Shown here: piece by piece, positions 55,655 to 63,431 of the stretch
Position numbering within the stretch: the first letter of the stretch is position 1
Layout of the letters: each line of letters starts with the position of its first letter
Source of the DNA: Palsa-601 sp963801185
Lineage (GTDB): Bacteria > Actinomycetota > Acidimicrobiia > Acidimicrobiales > Bog-793
Assembly: GCA_963801185.1 (NCBI GenBank)
Contig: CAWDDW010000001.1
Location: 1,116,001 to 1,180,000 of the forward strand
Length of the DNA: 64,000 nucleotides
Direction of reading: 5' to 3'
Position numbers and translations under genes: made by a program
The notes under the pieces: model-generated
Told to the model about the DNA's origin: nothing
Database searches by the model: none
Seen by the model: the letters and a program-made list of their open reading frames with translations, nothing else

Positions 55655-57598
55655 TCAACCCGCCGCGGCCTCCGTGAACTGGCTGTTGTAGAGGGAATAG
55701 TAAAAGCCGCGACGCTCAAGCAGGACACGATGGCTGCCTTGGTCGACGATGTGGCCGTGGTCCATGACGATGATGTTGTCCGCATCGCGAATCGTCGAGA
55801 GTCGGTGTGCGATGACGAAGCTCGCGCGGCCGTGGCGGAGTCTCGCCATAGCCTCCTGGATGAGCACCTCGGTGCGCGTGTCGACGTTGCTCGTCGCCTC
55901 GTCCAAGATCAAGATGCTCGGATTGGCGAGAAAGGCCCTTGCAATGGTGAGCAGCTGTCGTTGGCCGGAGGAGACATTGGAAGCGTCCTCGTCGAGGCGC
56001 GTCTCATAGCCGTCGGGCAGTGTCCGGACGAAGTGATCCACGTGCGCGGCCTGTGCGGCAGCGACGATCTCATCTTCGCTTGCTTCAGGCTTTGCGTAGG
56101 CGATGTTGTCGCGGATCGTCCCGGCGAAGAGCCAGGTGTCCTGGAGCACCATGCCGAACGCTCTTCGCACTTGGTCTCGGGTGAGGTCTCTGTAGTCGAC
56201 GCCGTCGAGCGAGATCCGACCGCTGTCGATCTCATAGAAGCGAACAAGCAAGTTGACCATCGTGGTCTTGCCGGCGCCCGTCGGACCGACGATCGCCACA
56301 GTCTCACCGGGTGCCACCTCGAGGTTGAAGTCCTCTATCAGCGGTTCGTCGGGCGCGTAGCGGAAATGGACGTGTTCGAGCTTTACCGAGCCGGCACCTC
56401 CTGTCGGAAGCGACGCGCGCGTCTCGAGCGACGGTTCGGCAGACTCCTCCACCGCGTCGAGGAAGTCGAACACCCGCTCGGCGGACGCCATGCCGGACTG
56501 CAGTAGGTTCATCTGGCTCGCGATCTGGGTGATCGGCATCGTGAACTGTCGCGAATACTGGATGAACGCCGTCACGTCACCGAGCGACAGAAGACCCGAC
56601 GCGACCCGATAGCCGCCAAACACCGCGATGACGACGTAGTTCACATTGGCGATGAACTGCATCGACGGCTGAATGACACCGGAGAGGAACTGCGCGCGAA
56701 AGCTCGCCTCATAGAGGCGTCTGTTCTTCCTATTGAATTCATCGATCGTGGCATTGCGTCTTCCGTAGACCTGGACGAGGGCGTGCCCGGTGTGGGTCTC
56801 TTCGACGAGACCGTTCAGATCGCCGGTCTGATCCCACTGGAGGGTGAACTGGACCTGCGAGCGCCTCGCGATCAAGAAGGTGACAACGATCGCGAGTGGG
56901 ATCGTGACCGCGGAGACCGCAGCGAGAATCGGCGAGATCCAGAACATCATCGCAAGCACGCCACAGATCGTGAGAATCGACGTGAGCAACTGACTGAGCC
57001 CCTGCTGCACCGTGGTGGTCAGGTTGTCGATGTCGTTCGTGACGCGGCTCAAGATGTCGCCGTGGGGATGGCTGTCGAAGTAGCGAAGCGGTAGCCGAGC
57101 GAGTTTTTCTTCGACCTCTCGTCGCAGGCCGAACATCGCCCGCTGCGCGACGCCTGCTAAGAGGAAGCCCTGGCCGTAGTTGAACGCCGCGCCAGCCAGG
57201 TAAACGACAGCGGCGAGCCCGAGAACCTTTCCGAGCTCGCCGATGTCGACGCCCTTACCGGGCGTCACGTTCATTGCCGAGATCATGCTCGCGATCTGGC
57301 TGTCGCCGTGCGCGCGCAGCGACACGATCGCCTGGCGCTTCGTGACCCCCGGATGCAAGAGCTTTCCGATCACGCCGTTGAAGAGCACGTCCGTCGCGTT
57401 GCCGAGGATCCTCGGGCCGCTCACGGTGAACCCCACCGAGACCACGCCGAAAGCGAGCGCGATCGCAATGCGGAACCGGTCGGGGCCAAGGCGTCTCAGT
57501 AGCCGGCGCAGCGTCCCCCAGAAGTCTTTGCTCTTCTCGACGGGAGCGCCAGCGCCCATCACGCCCATGCGCATCCCGGCACCGGGTCGCCCCATCAT
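55655..57598 (-). CDS. ABC exporter subunit (permease-ATPase), canonical site
   Basis: A 647-residue half-transporter of the type IV multidrug/lipid exporter class. A transmembrane domain of six helices spans about 45-350. The ATPase domain has Walker A VGPTGAGKTTMVNLLVRFYE, signature VSSGQRQLLTIARA, Walker B SILILDEATSNVD with the catalytic Glu, and the H-loop in IAHRLSTIRDAD. The ATGA overlap with the upstream half-transporter gene indicates an obligate heterodimer. The N-terminal about 25 residues are Gly/Met-rich. In the signature the first residue of LSGGQ is changed (VSSGQ), so together with its partner it forms one strong and one weak ATP site. Substrate unknown. Confidence 0.92.
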   Translation of the reverse strand: MMGRPGAGMRMGVMGAGAPVEKSKDFWGTLRRLLRRLGPDRFRIAIALAFGVVSVGFTVSGPRILGNATDVLFNGVIGKLLHPGVTKRQAIVSLRAHGDSQIASMISAMNVTPGKGVDIGELGKVLGLAAVVYLAGAAFNYGQGFLLAGVAQRAMFGLRREVEEKLARLPLRYFDSHPHGDILSRVTNDIDNLTTTVQQGLSQLLTSILTICGVLAMMFWISPILAAVSAVTIPLAIVVTFLIARRSQVQFTLQWDQTGDLNGLVEETHTGHALVQVYGRRNATIDEFNRKNRRLYEASFRAQFLSGVIQPSMQFIANVNYVVIAVFGGYRVASGLLSLGDVTAFIQYSRQFTMPITQIASQMNLLQSGMASAERVFDFLDAVEESAEPSLETRASLPTGGAGSVKLEHVHFRYAPDEPLIEDFNLEVAPGETVAIVGPTGAGKTTMVNLLVRFYEIDSGRISLDGVDYRDLTRDQVRRAFGMVLQDTWLFAGTIRDNIAYAKPEASEDEIVAAAQAAHVDHFVRTLPDGYETRLDEDASNVSSGQRQLLTIARAFLANPSILILDEATSNVDTRTEVLIQEAMARLRHGRASFVIAHRLSTIRDADNIIVMDHGHIVDQGSHRVLLERRGFYYSLYNSQFTEAAAG

Positions 57599-59355
57599 GC
57601 TGCGGCGTCCTCACCTAGCTGGGAGACGACGATCTCGCGATAGGGATCGCAGGTGTCGACGAGGGCACGATGGGTGCCCATCCCGACGACCCGACCTTCG
57701 TCCAACACGATGATGCGGTCCGCGTGCATGATCGTGCTCACCCGCTGGGCGACTATCAGCACCGCGGCTTTGCGCGTCTCGTCGCGCAGCGCGACGCGCA
57801 GCCGCGCGTCGGTTGCGGCATCGAGCGCGGAGAAGCAGTCATCGAAGAGGTACACGGGGGGCGCCTTGACGAGCGCGCGGGCGATCGAGAGACGCTGGCG
57901 TTGGCCTCCCGAGATGTTCGTGCCGCCCTGGTCGATCGCGGCATCGAGCCCGCCGGGCATGGTCGTAACGAAATCGCTCGCTTGTGCCACCTCGAGGGCA
58001 TGCCAGAGCTTGGCGTCAGTCGCGTCGGCATTGCCGAATCGGAGGTTGCTGGCGATGGTGCCACCGAACAGATAGGCGGTCTGGGGGACAAGGCCGAGGG
58101 TGCTCCACAGCTGTTCGAGCTCTTGATAGCGGACGTCGACGCCGTTGACGAGCACCGAGCCCGCGGTCGCGTCGAAGAACCGCGGGATCAAGTTGAGGAG
58201 CGTCGTCTTGCCGCTCCCGGTCCCACCGATGACCGCGCTCGTCTCGCCGGGCTGGAGGACAAAAGAGATCTCCGTGAGCACCGGGCGTTCGCTTCCCGGG
58301 TAGCCGTAGCTCACGCCATCGAAGCGAACGAGGTCCGAAGAGCCCGACGGTCGGATGGAAGTTGGGCTTCGGACCGAGCTAGGCGGGTCGACGATCGATG
58401 GCGTGGTGTCGAGGACCTCTTCGATGCGCTCAGCGCTCGCCATCACGCGAGGCATGAGGATCGCCACCATCACTGCCATCATCACGGACATGAGGATCTG
58501 CAAGATGTAGGTCAGAAAGGCGGTGAGGTTGCCGATCGGCATCGACCCCTCGCTCACAAATCGACCCCCGAACCATAAGACGGCGACGCTCGAGAGGTTG
58601 AGGATCACCATGATCGTCGGGAGCATGAGGGCGAAGATCCGGTTCACCGACAGCGCCGTCGCGGTGAGATCGGCGTTCGCCTCGGCGAACCGCTCGCCTT
58701 CCGGCTTGCCCCGCACGAAAGCTCGAATCACCCGCACACCCGTGATCTGCTCGCGCAGCACCAAATTGATGCGATCGATCTTGGTCTGCATGGTGCGGAA
58801 CTTCGGCACGACCATCGTCAGCACGAAGCCGATGAAGATCGCCATCACAGGCACCGCCACGCCGAGGAGCGGGGAGAGTGCCGCGCCCTCCTTGATCGCG
58901 AGGATCACGCCGCCGACGCTCATGATCGGCGCGATCACCATCATCGTGAGGGCCATCTGCAAGAAGAGCTGGATCTGCTGGATGTCGTTTGTGTTCCGCG
59001 TGATCAACGACGGTGTGCCGAAGCGGTCGATGTCGCGCGCCGAGAACGACTGCACGCGCGTGAATACCGCCTCACGGATGTCCGCGCCGACACCCATCGA
59101 GGTGCGCGACGCGAAGTAAACGGCGACGATCGCTACGACACCGAGACCAAGAGTGATCGCGAGCATGATCGCGCCGGTCTTCACGATGTAGTGCAGGTTG
59201 CCCGTGACGACGCCGTTGTTGATGATTTCGGCGTTGAGGTTCGGGAGGTAGAGGTTTCCGACAGTCTGGATGACGAGGAACACGACGACGACCGTGACGA
59301 GGCGCCGGTAGGGGCGAAGATGAGTGCGGAGCAAGCGGATCAGCACGTCCGCCAT
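57595..59355 (-). CDS. ABC exporter subunit (permease-ATPase), degenerate Walker B
   Basis: A 586-residue half-transporter, partner of the next gene. Six transmembrane helices (residues about 15-310) precede the ATPase with Walker A IGGTGSGKTTLLNLIPRFFD, signature ISGGQRQRLSIARALV and Walker B VYLFDDCFSALD. In Walker B the catalytic Glu is replaced by Asp, a hallmark of the degenerate-site subunit in heterodimeric exporters. The switch His is replaced by Gln (IVAQRVSTI). These two changes agree and make the asymmetric-site reading firm. First gene of the operon; the nearest forward gene is far, so its regulation is unclear. Confidence 0.92.
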   Translation of the reverse strand: MADVLIRLLRTHLRPYRRLVTVVVVFLVIQTVGNLYLPNLNAEIINNGVVTGNLHYIVKTGAIMLAITLGLGVVAIVAVYFASRTSMGVGADIREAVFTRVQSFSARDIDRFGTPSLITRNTNDIQQIQLFLQMALTMMVIAPIMSVGGVILAIKEGAALSPLLGVAVPVMAIFIGFVLTMVVPKFRTMQTKIDRINLVLREQITGVRVIRAFVRGKPEGERFAEANADLTATALSVNRIFALMLPTIMVILNLSSVAVLWFGGRFVSEGSMPIGNLTAFLTYILQILMSVMMAVMVAILMPRVMASAERIEEVLDTTPSIVDPPSSVRSPTSIRPSGSSDLVRFDGVSYGYPGSERPVLTEISFVLQPGETSAVIGGTGSGKTTLLNLIPRFFDATAGSVLVNGVDVRYQELEQLWSTLGLVPQTAYLFGGTIASNLRFGNADATDAKLWHALEVAQASDFVTTMPGGLDAAIDQGGTNISGGQRQRLSIARALVKAPPVYLFDDCFSALDAATDARLRVALRDETRKAAVLIVAQRVSTIMHADRIIVLDEGRVVGMGTHRALVDTCDPYREIVVSQLGEDAAA

Positions 59356-59950
59356 CCTTCTTCACACAGGCGGGCTACGGACTCATCATCGAAATAGGAC
59401 ATGCGTCTTACCCGCGAGTATTCGATGCGAGACCTTGAGCTGACGGTCCGACTTGGCGCGACCTTACAGTGTGCTGCCCTGTGGGCCGACAGCTCGTTAC
59501 CGGCACATACAGGCCATCTGACCAGGACTTTCTGGTGGAGGTAATGGGACTATGTTCGAACCCCTCCTGGCCCGTTGACCTGGGGTTCTGCAGCACGAAA
59601 ACGTGAGTTGGGGCCAAATTCGGGTGACAAGCCGCTCGCCTCAAGGTCGGTGTCGGAAGTGATGGGACTATGTTCGAACCCCTGACGGAGGAGCATCGGC
59701 GGTGGAGACGAGATCCTCTGGTTGGCCAAGGCAGCTGTGCACGTCGGGGTAGCGGATTTCACGAAAGTTGGAGGCTCTCGACGTCATCAGTGCTCGCGAG
59801 AGTTGCATGCGCCCGTGTAACGGCACCTCGGGGACGCGCCCCACTTGGATATGGGCCGCGTGGTAGGAGATACCCTCCAGCCTTCCTTCGCCGGTGGCGG
59901 GCACCTCACGTCTGCGCTGCCGGTGGGCACGGTTGCGGAGGTCCTAAGCA
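59356..59950. other. 595-nt region without a gene, with direct repeats
   Basis: This stretch between the ABC exporter and glyoxalase genes has no conserved reading frame on either strand. It contains the 22-nt direct repeat described separately and no clear promoter. Reverse-strand translation of both repeat copies gives the same peptide fragment (FEHSPIT), which reflects the repeat, not a gene family. Confidence 0.5.
59544..59683. repeat. Pair of 22-nt direct repeats
   Basis: ATGGGACTATGTTCGAACCC plus CT occurs identically at 59544-59565 and 59662-59683, 118 nt apart start to start. Each copy contains the palindrome TTCGAA. The intervening sequence is unrelated between copies. It may be an interspersed genomic repeat or the footprint of a small mobile or recombination event. 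Confidence 0.75.
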
Positions 59951-60409
59951 TCAGCTACGAGTCAGGCCGTCCTCGTATCCTGTCGTACCGTGAGCTTCGC
60001 GGTCTGTCTTCCAAGCGTCCGAGGTTTCGATGTACAGCTCGATCTCGTTCCCGTCCGGATCGAGTACGTGCAGGCTCTTGGTGAAGGCCCGCTCCGCCTC
60101 GTAGAGGACCGTCGTTGCCGAAGCTTGGAGCACATCCCGCACGAGATGGAGATCCTCGCGCGAAGCACCGATCCTAAATGCCAGATGCGCAAGTCCTATG
60201 GCGTCCTGGTCTTGTGATGCCGCATGGGGACCGAGTCCGATCAAGGCAAAGTCGTGGTGGTTGTTCGAGGTCGGAAGTCGGAAGAACGTCATACGCGGGT
60301 CTGAGATCCGCGAGATGATCCGCATGCCCAACACGTCCGAGTAGAAGCCCTCGGACCGATCCAGGTCCCGGACCTTGAGCACGACGTGGCCGAGAGCTTG
60401 TACTTGCAC
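59951..60409 (-). CDS. VOC/glyoxalase-family protein (extradiol dioxygenase-like)
   Basis: A 152-residue protein with two beta-alpha-beta-beta-beta modules. It starts VQALGHVVLKVRDLDRSEGF, has His as first metal ligand (LGHVVL), a second in GLAHLAFRI and Glu in DPDGNEIELYIE. It resembles catechol 2,3-dioxygenase-like or glyoxalase-like enzymes acting on small aromatic or aldehyde compounds. The GTG at 60409 follows AGGAG at about 8 nt. It lies 34 nt downstream of the cupin gene on the same strand, so both are probably controlled by the divergent MarR regulator. Confidence 0.87.
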   Translation of the reverse strand: MQVQALGHVVLKVRDLDRSEGFYSDVLGMRIISRISDPRMTFFRLPTSNNHHDFALIGLGPHAASQDQDAIGLAHLAFRIGASREDLHLVRDVLQASATTVLYEAERAFTKSLHVLDPDGNEIELYIETSDAWKTDREAHGTTGYEDGLTRS

Positions 60410-60443
60410 TGAGATGTCTCCTTCGCTGCCCAGCAGCCCCCGC

Positions 60444-60956
60444 TCAGCCCGCGGCGGCCAAGATGCTGTCGCTGTCCTCGACGCTCATGGGAGGCCCCAT
60501 CGGCCTGAGGTCGTGCGAGGAGGCGATTGCCGCAAGCTCGTTCATTGGCGGGAACGCCGGTTGACTCGGAACGACGCGGTCCGTGGCCGGAACGCTTACC
60601 TCTCGGACGAAATCGCGAAAACTGGCGTTGTCGTGCACGAGCAGGATCCGTGCCTCGCGGTCACCGACGACCCGGAAGGTGTGGGGCTCGCCGCGGGGCA
60701 TGGAGATCCAGTGACCGGCTCCGACGACCAGCTCGTCGTCGCCACAGCGCACAACCATCTCGCCATCGAGGATGTACCAGGTGTCGTCGAGGTCGTCGTG
60801 GACGTGCAGAGGGGGGGCGGAGCCGACCGGCAACGTCATCTCGAGCACGATGGTGCCCATGTCCGCCGCGCAGCGATGCTCGACGACCAAAGTGTCGAGG
60901 AACCACCACGCCTGCGCCTGCTCGTTCTTGGGGGAATCAACGACTGCTGCGGCCAT
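60444..60956 (-). CDS. Cupin-domain protein
   Basis: A 170-residue single-cupin protein. Motif 1 is PPLHVHDDLDDTWYILDGEM (two His and Glu as metal ligands) and motif 2 is ISMPRGEPHTFRVVGD (third His). Such proteins are small dioxygenases, isomerases or binding proteins; the family alone does not tell which. The ATG at 60956 is chosen because AGGAGG lies 8 nt upstream; an in-frame start 9 nt earlier is less well spaced. It is divergent from the MarR gene with the palindrome at 61009-61023 between them, and followed by the glyoxalase-like gene. Confidence 0.87.
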   Translation of the reverse strand: MAAAVVDSPKNEQAQAWWFLDTLVVEHRCAADMGTIVLEMTLPVGSAPPLHVHDDLDDTWYILDGEMVVRCGDDELVVGAGHWISMPRGEPHTFRVVGDREARILLVHDNASFRDFVREVSVPATDRVVPSQPAFPPMNELAAIASSHDLRPMGPPMSVEDSDSILAAAG

Positions 60957-61008
60957 CGCGACCACCTCCTAGTCATAACTTGCATCGGATCGAGTAGTCC
61001 GGTACCCG

Positions 61009-61039
61009 TACGATCAGATCGTATGATAGCCTTACGATC
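61009..61039. promoter_or_regulatory. Probable MarR operator and promoter
   Basis: TACGATC-A-GATCGTA is a perfect dyad, and a third TACGATC half-site lies at 61033-61039 directly before the marR start codon. A TATGAT -10-like element (61022-61027) overlaps the dyad's right end, so bound repressor would block transcription. The start of transcription would fall at most a few nt before the ATG, implying a leaderless mRNA. The site lies in the 83-nt gap between the divergent cupin and MarR genes. Confidence 0.55.
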
Positions 61040-61513
61040 ATGTCAAGCGATGCCCTCGACCACCCCAGCGGCGAGCGAAGCCCATACGTCGGCGCCATGT
61101 TGCGTGTCGTTTGGCAGTGGGTCCGTGATCAGCTGTATGCGGGTGTCCTAGCGGCAGGATTCGACGATCTGAGCGCAGCGCATGTCGCGCTCTGGCGCTA
61201 TCCCGGCCTCGAGGGAGTACGTCCCACTCAGCTCGCGGATCGTGTGGGGATCACGAAACAGTCGGTCAACGACCTGCTCGGGCATCTGGAAGGACACGGG
61301 TACTTATTGCGCGTCCCCAATTCGGTCGACGGTCGGGCTCGTGTGATCCGACTTACCGCCAAGGGACGGCGGCTCGGAGAGACCATTTACGCCGCGGCGG
61401 GGGCGGCTCAGCTGCAGATCGAGGAGATCCTCGGGCCACGTCGGTTCGCACAGCTGCACAGCTCGCTCGAGCTCCTGACCGAACAACTTGAGGGCTCACC
61501 GACCGTCCCCTAA
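61040..61513 (+). CDS. MarR-family transcriptional regulator
   Basis: A 157-residue dimeric winged-helix repressor. The DNA-binding region is VRPTQLADRVGITKQSVNDL followed by LGHLEGHGYLLRVPNSVDGR (wing with D-G-R-A-R), then LTAKGRRLGETIYAAAG, a standard MarR layout. It is divergent from the cupin-glyoxalase pair, and the shared intergenic DNA carries a perfect palindrome with a repeated half-site next to its own start codon, so autoregulation plus control of the cupin operon is likely. No ribosome binding site is visible, consistent with leaderless translation. The inducer is unknown. Confidence 0.88.
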   Translation: MSSDALDHPSGERSPYVGAMLRVVWQWVRDQLYAGVLAAGFDDLSAAHVALWRYPGLEGVRPTQLADRVGITKQSVNDLLGHLEGHGYLLRVPNSVDGRARVIRLTAKGRRLGETIYAAAGAAQLQIEEILGPRRFAQLHSSLELLTEQLEGSPTVP

Positions 61514-61863
61514 CGCCGACCGCGTGGCTACGGGTAGCTCGCCCAGACCGTCGGTTAGGCGGGGCAGTTTCTGGCGACAGGGTCGACATCTGCTTGCTGG
61601 CGCAAACGGTGTGAATTGCCGAGTGCAAGCGGCACGCAGAGTTCGAACAACAGCGTTTTCCTCCGTTGGGAGGGCCAATGAAATACAGCCTTTGAAATGG
61701 GAAAACGAGAACGAAGCCTTACAGTCTTGCGACTTCACTTCTATTGCCACCACGACTGTCGGAGATTTTCGGACAGAAAGAGACGGGTCTTCGCCGGATC
61801 GGCCGAGGTTCGCCGAGCGACGAAACGGGCGGGTCTCGGGGACGAGAGCGGGTTGGTGGACGG
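61514..61863. other. 350-nt region without a recognisable gene
   Basis: No conserved reading frame. The part at about 61,675-61,760 is AT-richer than its flanks. No clear terminator is seen after the marR gene. Confidence 0.45.
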
Positions 61864-62214
61864 TCAGTACCTCAGAGCGGCGACGGCGTTCCCAGTCGCC
61901 ACGAGGCTCGTCCCGATGACGACAGCGAGCTGCCCGGTGATCGCGTAGCCGGCCGGCCCGAGCTCGATCGGGACACTGACATGCCCGGCCGCCGCCAGGT
62001 AGGTCTGCCAGAGGTTGTGCCCGGTGCCCGTGTCCTCGATCGACACGAAGCCACCCGTCGTGACCGTCGCTGCACCGATCTCGATGCTGAGGCCCCGGAT
62101 CACCGTCCCGGCGACGGTCGGCCCGAAGGCGGTGGACCCGGAGGCGCCCAGGCTGACACCCGAGGACGTGGCGCTGTCTGTCGAGGTCGGGGCGGCGACC
62201 TCGGAAGGTGACGG
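61864..62214 (-). pseudogene. 3' fragment of an unrelated protein fused to lipoprotein copy B
   Basis: Reverse-strand frame ending at 61864 reads as a coherent beta-rich peptide (GVSLGASGSTAFGPTVAG, ATVTTGGFVSIEDTGTGH, GPAGYAITGQLAVVIGTS) without a start of its own. It begins where similarity between lipoprotein copies A and B ends (after WHTVTFRG), and in a different frame. It is therefore the tail of another, unidentified protein brought next to copy B by rearrangement. Confidence 0.45.
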
Positions 62215-62801
62215 TGTGCCAATCGGACGGGATCGACGGGGCAGGGCCGGGAGCGAGGGCGACGGTACGCGGCGAGCGCGTCACGGTGTCCACGACGCGG
62301 CGCGCCATCAGGCCGTTCGCGGTGATCTCAACGCCAAGAGGGCGCGTAGTAGCTGAGGAGCGTGACGCCATTCGGGCCTAGATAGACCGACACGCCGTTG
62401 AGGATCGTGGGCTTCTCGCTTGCGTAGGGCATGGGCACGCGGCGTACGGGGAGGAGACGCACGGCTGTGCCCTGTTGGGACAGCTGCGGACAGCGAATCG
62501 TGGTGGGCTTCGACGCGACAAAGAGCGCGCCCGGCGTGGAGAATCCCTCACACGGGTTCTGGCCGGGATAGAAGATCGAGAACGCCGCAGGCACCGATAC
62601 CTGTGCGTCCCCGTAGTCCACTTGCACCCAGTCCTTCGGGGTCGCGGCGGTGTCCACTACGGGCAACGGATGAATCGGCGGTCGGGTCGTAGTCGTCGTG
62701 GTCGAGGACGTGGTCGAGAGCGTCGTCTGGGAGGTGCACGCCGCGGCGACCAGCGCCACCGTGGTGCACACGATGATCCGCCACGACCGCATCGACCTCA
62801 T
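62215..62801 (-). pseudogene. Putative lipoprotein, copy B (frameshifted and truncated)
   Basis: Paralogue of the lipoprotein at 44829-46257. The start ATG at 62801, the lipobox (CTTVALVAAACTSQTT), and the core (VDTAATPKDWVQVDYGDAQV, FSIFYPGQNPCEGFSTPGAL, YASEKPTILNGVSVYLGPNG) are conserved. The about 130-residue region following the lipobox in copy A is replaced by a short Thr-rich linker. The first frame stops at 62328. Removing one C from the run at 62340-62342 restores YYAPLGVEITANGLMARRVV and continues to WHTVTFRG at about 62215, where similarity to copy A ends abruptly. The Cys-rich C-terminal domain of copy A is absent. Confidence 0.6.
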
Positions 62802-62865
62802 GCTCCCAAGAAGCCCCCTGGAACGGTGATCGCGTATCCGGGAGGGCAAGAACTACCGTGTCCTC

Positions 62866-63222
62866 GTGCGGGCCTTCGCTTACCTGACCGCCACGGTGCT
62901 CATAGTGATCGGCGTCGGCGTGGGGATAGGTGTGATTGCAGAGCCGAACGGGCAGGTCGGCCCGATGGGTGTCGTGACCGGAAGGGTCTGGGCATGCGAG
63001 GGAATGTTTCCCCCGCACCCCGTGATGGTCAACGTCAATGTCACCCGCGGTGACGTGGTGGTCGCCTCAGCAGAGCTTGTCTCGGGCCACAGGTACCGGT
63101 TCCGGCTCTCCCCAGGCCGCTACACCCTTTCCTCACCTCCAGGGGGGTCAGAGCGCACCGTCGAGGTGAGAGTCGCTGCCCGACACGTCAACCACGCGGA
63201 TATCTATAACGCCTGCAAATAG
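62866..63222 (+). CDS. Small membrane-anchored protein with carboxypeptidase-regulatory-like fold
   Basis: A 118-residue protein. One N-terminal hydrophobic segment (AYLTATVLIVIGVGVGIGVI) serves as signal anchor or signal peptide. The outer part (VVTGRVWACEGMFPPHPVMV, VSGHRYRFRLSPGRYTLSSP) has the pattern of a transthyretin-like regulatory domain with two Cys (WACEG, YNACK). It resembles the mature part of the protein at 54038-54439 and is divergent from lipoprotein copy B. A degenerate copy of its 5' part lies at 46322 beside lipoprotein copy A. The GTG start has GGAGGG 19 nt upstream, farther than usual. Function unknown. Confidence 0.65.
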   Translation: MRAFAYLTATVLIVIGVGVGIGVIAEPNGQVGPMGVVTGRVWACEGMFPPHPVMVNVNVTRGDVVVASAELVSGHRYRFRLSPGRYTLSSPPGGSERTVEVRVAARHVNHADIYNACK

Positions 63223-63431
63223 TGGTCTGTCGCTGAAGTGGCGAGGGTGGCTAGCGACCCAGGGGCCAACCCGTACGCCGAGTACCAGCTAGCGATGACC
63301 CCTTCGATCGCGCTCGGTGAGCCGCTCAGAACATCCAGCTATGAGCGCGCCGCGTCGGCGCGGCTCGGATAGGGGAAGTTCCGATGCCCAATGTCGTCCA
63401 GCTGCGTTGCTTTGTATCGGTCCTGCCGCGC

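Noticed and set aside
59530..59700. tRNA gene suggested by GGGGTTCGAAC on the minus strand
   Set aside because: The T-loop-like string is not followed by a complementary stem or acceptor, and the same string occurs in both direct repeats with different flanks.
51956..59950. Prophage or integrative element between the S53 peptidase and the glyoxalase gene
   Set aside because: Gene density is low and there are repeats and a tRNA-like relic, but no integrase, phage structural gene or transposase is present.
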